From NCBI GenBank assembly GCA_937967805.1, contig CALBTC010000536.1:1-11132 (forward strand): DNA of 11,132 bases. The letters run 5' to 3'. The position numbers and the translations under genes were made by a program. Every line of letters starts with the position of its first letter. Position 1 is the stretch's first letter. The notes below the pieces were generated by a model that made no database searches, had not been told where the DNA came from, and saw nothing but the letters and a program-made list of their open reading frames with translations. Shown here one piece after another: positions 6,557 to 11,132 of this stretch. Origin of the DNA: an uncultured Anaerolineaceae bacterium. Lineage in GTDB: Bacteria; Chloroflexota; Anaerolineae; Promineifilales; Promineifilaceae.

Positions 6557-6761
6557 TCCCAAAAGAGACGGTGGTGGTTCTGGCCAGGCCGGGCTGCAAA
6601 GAAGTGGGGGCTGTTAGCTCCTTCAAAAATGTAGAGCGTTTTGGCAAATCGCTTTACCAATTTTCATTCATGGTGGTCGGCAGCCGCCGGTGAAGTCTCC
6701 TCAGAAAATAGCCTCACGCAAAGTCACAAAGTTTGGCTGGTAACCGGCTGTGTCGACTGCT

Positions 6762-7718
6762 TTACTCCGGTAGATGCTGCTCAAAAAAGGCTGTCGCAAT
6801 GGCCGGATTGTCGATGATAAACTGGTAGCCACCGTAACGGTCGCTGCTTTCTACCAGCAGCGGGCCGCTGACGTTGGGGGTAGCAGCGGCCATTTGCTGT
6901 ACGTCTGCGGGGCTGCCCCACGGGTCGCCCTTGCCCTGTACGTACAGCACCGGCGTCTTGCCCGCCTGGGCGGCGGCCGTTCCCAAACGATATTCTTTTA
7001 ACGGCCGTCCCCCCGCTTGCCGGTAGATCAATTCTGTGAGGGGCAAAATTGCTTTGCCCAGCGGCCCAAACAGATGCGCCGCGAAGCGACCGGCAAAGTG
7101 GGCCGGGGTGGTGGGCTGCACGGCAACGGCCGCCTGAATCTGGTCCGTTTGGGACAGCGCGTACAGCACCGTGTTTGCCCCGGCTGAAAAGCCCATCGCG
7201 CCAATACGATTGGCGGCCACTTCTGGCCGTCCTTGCAAGTAAGCAACTGCACCAAGTAAATCTTTTGCTTCCATTTCACCAAAGGTCATGGGTGGCTGAC
7301 TGCCGCTTTCGCCGTGGTTACGGGAATCATATAACAATAACCCAAATCCATCTTTATGTAAACTGTGTGCCAGTTGCAGGAAATCGACTTGTGAAGCGGC
7401 CGTCAGGTTGGCCAAGGCATCAGTGGCTGCTTCCCCCAGCCGGTTCCAACCCCAGCCGTGGACCAAAATGAGCGTAGCCCCATGCCGCACTGAATCTGCC
7501 GGCGGCGGGATAAACCAGCCGCTCAGGCGCACGCCGTCGCTGGCTGGAAAGGTGACTACTTCATAAGGTATGTTTAGGTCAGCGGGAATGCCCCACAATG
7601 GTTGACGCAGCGGGCGGATAAGGCGCTGAGCCATCAGCGCAGCAATGGCGGTGATTAATCCGGCAGTGAAACCGCCCAAGACAAAAAGCCAGCGCAAAAC
7701 GCGGCGAAACAGTTTCAT
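6762..7718 (-). CDS. Membrane-anchored alpha/beta hydrolase lacking an obvious catalytic His
   Basis: The product has 318 residues. Residues 1-30 are a basic start plus a hydrophobic helix (LFVLGGFTAGLITAIAALMA), suggesting a membrane anchor with the hydrolase domain outside. The domain shows the oxyanion strand VHGWGWNR (86-93), YDSRNHGES (130-138), the nucleophile elbow GFSAG (176-180, Ser178) and the acid-loop GKGDPWG (262-268, Asp265). Near the C-terminus, where relatives usually have a His before the last helix, the sequence is SSDRYGGYQF (291-300) with no His; the only late His (315) is near the end of the last helix. Activity is therefore uncertain. I chose the ATG at 7718 because AGGAG lies six bases upstream. 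An in-frame GTG at 7748 lacks a ribosome-binding site and would lie about eight bases from the predicted transcript start. Substrate unknown. Confidence 0.85.
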   Translation of the reverse strand: MKLFRRVLRWLFVLGGFTAGLITAIAALMAQRLIRPLRQPLWGIPADLNIPYEVVTFPASDGVRLSGWFIPPPADSVRHGATLILVHGWGWNRLGEAATDALANLTAASQVDFLQLAHSLHKDGFGLLLYDSRNHGESGSQPPMTFGEMEAKDLLGAVAYLQGRPEVAANRIGAMGFSAGANTVLYALSQTDQIQAAVAVQPTTPAHFAGRFAAHLFGPLGKAILPLTELIYRQAGGRPLKEYRLGTAAAQAGKTPVLYVQGKGDPWGSPADVQQMAAATPNVSGPLLVESSDRYGGYQFIIDNPAIATAFFEQHLPE

Positions 7719-7761
7719 AAGAAGCTCCTGATTTATCTTTCTCTTCACAAAAAATCGACGA

Positions 7762-7768
7762 TATTATA
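7762..7768. promoter_or_regulatory. Overlapping -10 elements between divergent genes
   Basis: On the minus strand the complement of 7763-7768 is a perfect TATAAT, placing a transcript start near 7756 and a leader of about 38 bases for the hydrolase gene at 7718. On the plus strand TATTAT (7762-7767) matches five of six -10 positions and could serve the TPR gene. I see no good -35 on either side, so the assignment is tentative. Confidence 0.4.
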
Positions 7769-7837
7769 CCTGATCGTCATTGCCGCCGTAAGTGATTGCG
7801 GTTATCTTTGGCAAAAAAAGCGACGGACTCACTTTTT

Positions 7838-9118
7838 ATGATTGCCTCTACCCAAAAACAGCAAATTGAACAAGCGCGACTGGCCACGCAAGACGGCCGT
7901 TTCTGGGACGCCGTCGATCAGTACACCGAAATTTTAGCCAATACCGATCCCCAAACCAGCGATCCAAACGTGAAAAATACCCGCCTGGTGAGCCTGAAAG
8001 AGCGAGGTGATTTGCTTGGCGAGTTGGGCGAGCAAATTGCTGCTCTGGCAGCTTATGAGCAGTATTATCTGGAGGCAGGCACCAGCCAACAGGCTGTTGA
8101 AGCCCTGGTATTGATTGGTATTCGCTCGCGGGGATTGGGGCAGTACGGCCGTTCCGTCACTGCCTGCCAGGAAGCCCTCGATTTGTCCACAGCCCTCAAC
8201 TACACGCCTGGTCGAGCCAAAGCATTGGTGGGGTTGGGCGGCACCTACCTGCTTCAGGGCGAGGTAAATTTGGCGATCAACTATCTGAACCAGGCCAATG
8301 CTCTGTTTGAACAATTAAGCGACGTCTATGGGCAGGCACGTTCCAGTAATCAGATTGGCATCGCTTATGCCACTACCGGCCATTTTCACAAGGCGATTCA
8401 GGCGTTTGAAAAGAGCCTGGTGCTGGCTCGGCAGATTGAACGGCATAGCGGCCTGGTAGCCTGCCTCAACAATCTGGGTGAATGCTACCAATTGCTTTTT
8501 GCCACGGATAAAGCATTGGACTGCCATCAAGAAGGGTTGACTCTGGCCGAATCGGCCGAGTTCCGCCTGCTAGAAGCGGATTTGTGCCGCAACCTGGGGC
8601 TTGATCTGATGCAAAAAGAGCGGTGGTCAGAAAGTTTGGCTTATTTGCAGCGGGCCAAAACGCTGGCCGAAGAGATTCGTGCACCGGAGATTTATTTCCA
8701 CACGCTTTATGCATTGGCACGTTTTCACCTGGCTCAGGGAGAAGCAGAAGGGCGGGAATATGCCCAGGTGCTGCTAGAAAGCACCACAGAACCGGGCCGT
8801 TCGCGCTGGCATCAAGCCAACGGACTGTACGTGCTGGGTTGCTACGAGCAAATAGTAGGCAATGCATCCTCAGCCGAAGAGTTGTGGCAGCGGGCTATCT
8901 TTTTGGCTCACGAAACGGAGAATCGGGTACTGCTGTGGCAGCTGCACGCCGCCCTGGCCCGAATTGCCCAGCAGCCTAACCTGGCCTCCGTTCACAATCG
9001 CATTGCTGCCGAAGTGATTCAGCAAATTGCCGAACCGTTTACGGATGAAGCGTTGAAAGCTGGATTTTTAGGCGCAGAGCCGGTAGCGGCCGTTCTCAAC
9101 CAGCTCCCTCGAGATTAA
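7838..9118 (+). CDS. Tetratricopeptide-repeat protein
   Basis: The product has 426 residues from the ATG at 7838 and is almost entirely paired helices of TPR type, a scaffold for protein-protein contacts. Repeats can be placed at about 84-117, 125-158, 165-198, 205-238, 245-278 and 325-358, with the usual G/A-x2-Y/L-x3-G and A-x3-Y/F-x-A-L pattern (for example IGIAYATTGHFHKAIQAFEK at 173-192). There is no signal peptide or membrane helix, so it is probably cytoplasmic. The tail FTDEALKAGFLGAEPVAAVL (401-420) resembles the C-terminal end of large Chloroflexota ATPase- or cyclase-TPR regulators, as if this were a stand-alone copy of that sensor part; this is inference from memory. The start is uncertain: no good ribosome-binding site precedes the ATG, and in-frame TTG codons at 7796 and 7808 would add 14 or 10 residues. 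It is divergent from the hydrolase gene. Confidence 0.8.
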   Translation: MIASTQKQQIEQARLATQDGRFWDAVDQYTEILANTDPQTSDPNVKNTRLVSLKERGDLLGELGEQIAALAAYEQYYLEAGTSQQAVEALVLIGIRSRGLGQYGRSVTACQEALDLSTALNYTPGRAKALVGLGGTYLLQGEVNLAINYLNQANALFEQLSDVYGQARSSNQIGIAYATTGHFHKAIQAFEKSLVLARQIERHSGLVACLNNLGECYQLLFATDKALDCHQEGLTLAESAEFRLLEADLCRNLGLDLMQKERWSESLAYLQRAKTLAEEIRAPEIYFHTLYALARFHLAQGEAEGREYAQVLLESTTEPGRSRWHQANGLYVLGCYEQIVGNASSAEELWQRAIFLAHETENRVLLWQLHAALARIAQQPNLASVHNRIAAEVIQQIAEPFTDEALKAGFLGAEPVAAVLNQLPRD

Positions 9119-9159
9119 TGAGTTTGTTCTCTTCTAAAAGTAACGTGTGATACCGAAAG

Positions 9160-9228
9160 TGTCATTCCCGTGAAGGCGGGAATCCAGAGTGTTGAGCCAT
9201 GTGGATGCCTGCCTTCGCAGGCATGACA
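9160..9228. repeat. 69-bp MITE/REP-like element with imperfect 26-bp terminal inverted repeats
   Basis: The first 26 bases (9160-9185) and the reverse complement of the last 26 (9203-9228) agree at 21 positions, starting TGTCAT and ending ATCC, around a 17-base centre. Each arm is also a hairpin: ATTCCCG/CGGGAAT (9164-9170 with 9177-9183) and ATGCCTGC/GCAGGCAT (9205-9212 with 9217-9224). Sequences of this type (CATTCCCG...CGGGAATCC) recur as dispersed intergenic repeats in many bacteria. It lies between the convergent TPR and PIG-L genes, where it may help end both transcripts. No transposase is nearby. Confidence 0.75.
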
Positions 9229-9258
9229 ATCGCAGACAACGAGTTAATCGGGAACATT

Positions 9259-10119
9259 CTAACCAATTTCGCCTTCTAACCCGGCAAACAAATCTTTTTC
9301 CCGATACCCGTCCGGTACAGGCGGATAAGCCCGCATGAACGTATCTCGCGCCAGCAGCAGCTTTTGTATGCTCTTAGGCAGCCAACCTAAGGCACCACCC
9401 CCTCCCTGGCTGGCGTGGGCGGCGCTGGCCTGTCGCTTCACTTCCCAATAATCGCGATAATTGATAAAGGCGTGCAGCTTTTTGCGATCTACACCTACCT
9501 GTGTCATATCAATATCCTGATTACGGCCGAATTTGGTGGGGTCTTGCCCGCGCAGGCGGAACAGAAAAATGAAGAACTTCACCCAGGTGTTGGGAAAAGC
9601 AGAGAAGTAGAGTCGTTCTGGTTGATAGGGAGCGGGTCCAATGTCTGGGTATTGTTCCGGATCGCCGGCGGCATGGAAGGCCGGCACGGTGATCTTCCAG
9701 CACTGGATGTGGTCGGGATGGAAGTAGCCGCCGGTTTCGTCGTGGGTGATGATGACTTGCGGCCGTATTTCCCGAATGAGCTGCACGACACGACCAATGG
9801 CCTCGTGTTCGTCTGCCTGGACAAACGCTTCCGGATGTTCATTGGCCGGATCGCCAATGTAGCCGGAATCGCGATAGCCCAGCGTGTGCAGCGTGCCGCC
9901 CAAAATGCTTACCGCTTTTTCTAGCTCCTGGGCACGTACCTCTGCCAGCTTTTCACGGGCATCTTCATAGCCGGCGGCAACCGAGCCCGCAGCGCCGTCG
10001 GTGGCAATAGCAATATGTACATCAACGCCCTCCGCAGCGTATCGGGCAAAGGTGCCGCCGGGGCCAAAAGATTCATCGTCAGGGTGGGCCAGGACGGCCA
10101 GGAGCGTTCGTTTTGTCAT
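9259..10119 (-). CDS. PIG-L family deacetylase, Mca/MshB-like
   Basis: The product is a 286-residue zinc-dependent amidohydrolase of the PIG-L/LmbE family, which removes acyl groups from N-acetylglucosamine-type substrates or amide conjugates. AHPDDE (11-16) supplies zinc ligands H12 and D15 and catalytic base D14. The HPDH block (134-137) provides the third ligand, H137, after THDETGGYF (125-133). YRDSGYIGDP (82-91) and the late AHASQGG (234-240) also match the Mca/MshB branch (mycothiol biosynthesis or mycothiol S-conjugate cleavage) better than generic LmbE proteins. No other mycothiol gene is visible, so a thiol-cofactor role is inference. There is no signal peptide; residues 176-190 are hydrophobic but probably buried. 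It follows the hydrolase gene on the same strand with a 97-bp gap filled by palindromic element B. Its ATG at 10119 has only a weak AAG-type ribosome-binding site. Confidence 0.88.
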   Translation of the reverse strand: MTKRTLLAVLAHPDDESFGPGGTFARYAAEGVDVHIAIATDGAAGSVAAGYEDAREKLAEVRAQELEKAVSILGGTLHTLGYRDSGYIGDPANEHPEAFVQADEHEAIGRVVQLIREIRPQVIITHDETGGYFHPDHIQCWKITVPAFHAAGDPEQYPDIGPAPYQPERLYFSAFPNTWVKFFIFLFRLRGQDPTKFGRNQDIDMTQVGVDRKKLHAFINYRDYWEVKRQASAAHASQGGGGALGWLPKSIQKLLLARDTFMRAYPPVPDGYREKDLFAGLEGEIG

Positions 10120-10141
10120 AGTTCTTGGGGAGTTAGCGTAA

Positions 10142-10200
10142 AGACCCTAAGGGTTATGTCATTTTAAGTTCAGGCCATTCAGAGCAAACCCTTAGGGTCT
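10142..10200. repeat. Palindromic intergenic element, copy B
   Basis: AGACCCTAAGGGTT (10142-10155) and AACCCTTAGGGTCT (10187-10200) are perfect 14-base arms around 31 bases, the same spacer length as copy A. Compared with A, the central arm base changes from A to T on one side and from T to A on the other, so pairing is kept. On the minus strand the spacers of A and B align (TTTGC next to the arm, then CCT, AACT and GAC blocks) in the same orientation. It lies 22 bp upstream of the PIG-L start and 16 bp after the stop of the upstream gene. Confidence 0.85.
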
Positions 10201-10216
10201 CGGTTCTCTTAGTAAA

Positions 10217-10975
10217 TTATTCGGTATGAAAGCTTTGCATCATTGGCAGCAGAGGCACCAGGCGCACCGTTTGCAGCGGATGACGGGTGTTGGGCAGTAC
10301 GAGCAGTTCGCCCTGGGGCAGCGCCCGGCTTAAACGGAATGCTTCGGGCAGAGGGACCAGCTCGTCTCTATCGCCCACGCTTACCAGAACGGGAAGCCGG
10401 GCATTGTTGAGCTGCCGCTCCGATAAGCCGCCATCGACCAGGCCGGTGGTGAGTTCGGCTGCCTGGCGCACCAGCACGCGCCACTGCCGCCCGCCATGCT
10501 CCTGCACCAGCTGATCGGCGTAGGTGGGCACTTTTTGGGCCATGACGTCTGGATCGAGCTGCTGCCGCATCTGTGCTGCCGAGTCGGCAGTCCAGTAGAA
10601 CTTGGTGGCGTGCATGAGCAGCGTGGCCACGCGACGCGGCTGGTTGAGGGCCAGCATCAGGCCCAGGTAGCCGCCCAGACTGTAGCCGGCGATGTGCAGT
10701 CGCTCGACGTTGAGCTGGTTGAGCAGGCCGGTGAGATCGTCCAGCATCTGGTTGATGTCCAGGTTGGGGGCGTTGTTTTGCGAACGGCCGTGTCCCCGTA
10801 AATCCACCACAAGCAGCCGGTAACTTTCTGACAATGGTTTCAAAAACGGCCGCCACTGGCTGCTGATGGCACCCAGCAGGCCGGGCAGCAGCAGCAAAAA
10901 CGGTTTGATTGTGTCGTTGCCGCCGTACTGTTCAAAATTCATTTCCGAGCCATCAGGGGCTGTCCAGGTTGTCAT
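10217..10975 (-). CDS. Alpha/beta-fold hydrolase
   Basis: The product has 252 residues, a normal length for a single-domain hydrolase without a signal peptide, so it is probably cytoplasmic. The oxyanion strand is LLLLPGLLGA (27-36), with Pro-Gly replacing the more common His-Gly. VVDLRGHGRS (56-65) follows, the nucleophile elbow is GYSLGG (97-102, Ser99), the acid is in GDRDELV (201-207, probably Asp204), and His232 in NTRHPLQ completes the triad. The layout is that of esterase, BioH/MenH-like or haloperoxidase-related enzymes; the motifs do not fix a substrate. AGGAGG stands six bases before the ATG at 10975. Upstream on the same strand is the end of acpS (stop at 11071), with palindromic element C filling the 95-bp gap. 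Downstream is the PIG-L gene, so the three may share a transcript interrupted by palindromes. Confidence 0.88.
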   Translation of the reverse strand: MTTWTAPDGSEMNFEQYGGNDTIKPFLLLLPGLLGAISSQWRPFLKPLSESYRLLVVDLRGHGRSQNNAPNLDINQMLDDLTGLLNQLNVERLHIAGYSLGGYLGLMLALNQPRRVATLLMHATKFYWTADSAAQMRQQLDPDVMAQKVPTYADQLVQEHGGRQWRVLVRQAAELTTGLVDGGLSERQLNNARLPVLVSVGDRDELVPLPEAFRLSRALPQGELLVLPNTRHPLQTVRLVPLLPMMQSFHTE

Positions 10976-11007
10976 GATTGTCCTCCTGCAAAGGTTTTGG
11001 TCATCCG

Positions 11008-11065
11008 AGACCTGTCAGGTTTGCTCAAAAAGAGTCTACCTGACAACAAAAAACCTGACAGGTCT
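11008..11065. repeat. Palindromic intergenic element, copy C
   Basis: AGACCTGTCAGGTTT (11008-11022) and AAACCTGACAGGTCT (11051-11065) form a perfect 15-bp inverted repeat around 28 bases. The outer AGACC and inner GGTTT of the arm match copies A and B, while the middle differs with compensating changes. Read on the plus strand, its spacer has TTTGC next to the arm and AGAGTC as in copy A read on the minus strand, so C is inserted in the opposite orientation. It begins five bases after the acpS stop codon and lies 32 bp before the next start codon. Confidence 0.85.
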
Positions 11066-11070
11066 AATTC

Positions 11071-11132
11071 TTAATACCCCATCGCCACCACAAAACCAAT
11101 CGCGTGGGTGTCGGTGTGAGAAAGGCTGATTG
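11071..11132 (-). CDS. acpS: Holo-[acyl-carrier-protein] synthase, C-terminal fragment
   Basis: Only the last 19 codons and a TAA (complement of 11071-11073) are in the window; the gene continues past the right edge. The visible end, ISLSHTDTHAIGFVVAMGY, matches the conserved C-terminal strand of AcpS (typically V-S-I/L-S-H-T...A-x-A-x-V-V-A). AcpS transfers 4'-phosphopantetheine from coenzyme A to the conserved Ser of acyl carrier protein and is essential for fatty-acid synthesis. Identification rests on this short motif alone, so a related phosphopantetheinyl transferase is possible. Confidence 0.7.
   Translation of the reverse strand, partial: ISLSHTDTHAIGFVVAMGY

Noticed and set aside
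6607..6621. Hairpin GGGGCT/AGCTCC between the convergent SDR and hydrolase genes as a terminator
   Set aside because: The stem is only six bp with one G-T pair, has a three-base loop and no T-run; the 205-bp gap otherwise shows nothing clear.
7719..7748. GTG start at 7748 adding ten residues to the membrane-anchored hydrolase
   Set aside because: It has no ribosome-binding site, lies about eight bases from the predicted transcript start, and the ATG at 7718 has AGGAG at ideal spacing.
3291..11065. The three palindromic elements as a CRISPR or CRISPR-like array
   Set aside because: They are far apart, singly placed in different gene gaps, differ in arm sequence and have no regular spacers or cas genes.

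Overview
This window reads as ordinary chromosomal DNA from a free-living bacterium. The best guess is a member of Chloroflexota (Anaerolineae-like). That guess rests on several weak cues: moderately high GC (estimated by eye at the mid-50s percent), a secreted repeat protein with a short N-terminal Y-L-P-x-V-V motif of the kind I associate with exported Anaerolineae proteins, a TPR protein whose tail resembles the ends of large Chloroflexota ATPase/cyclase-TPR proteins, a mycothiol-type PIG-L deacetylase, and many intergenic palindromic elements. No rRNA, tRNA, CRISPR array, insertion sequence or phage gene was recognised, and the taxonomy is an inference.

Layout. Positions 121-1352 carry two plus-strand membrane-protein genes (DUF4126 and Yip1-like), closed by a perfect 15-bp hairpin terminator. 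Positions 1498-5077 carry two minus-strand genes: a bacterial dynamin-like GTPase (1498-3264) and, upstream of it, a secreted seven-repeat protein that looks like a disulfide-decorated beta-propeller (3584-5077). A 492-bp divergent intergenic region (5078-5569) holds a good sigma-70-type promoter, a possible 58-residue ORF with a strong ribosome-binding site, and a nested hairpin. An extended-SDR (epimerase/dehydratase) gene follows on the plus strand (5570-6556). It converges with a membrane-anchored alpha/beta hydrolase (6762-7718, minus), which is divergent from a TPR protein (7838-9118, plus). The right end is a minus-strand series in transcription order: the 3' end of acpS (stop at 11071), an alpha/beta hydrolase (10217-10975) and a Mca/MshB-like PIG-L deacetylase (9259-10119).

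The genes do not form an obvious single pathway. The stronger signals lie between and across them. First, a family of roughly 60-bp palindromic elements (3291-3351, 10142-10200, 11008-11065) sits 22-32 bp upstream of three minus-strand start codons, with arm sequences that differ but stay self-complementary. Second, the palindrome CGGCCG, especially ACGGCCGT, is strongly over-represented throughout the window, like HIP1 in cyanobacteria. Third, the secreted protein has seven repeats, six of them carrying a Cys-x3-Cys pair. I found no defence island or other clearly new multi-gene system. The most novel candidates are these repeat and word phenomena and the propeller protein.
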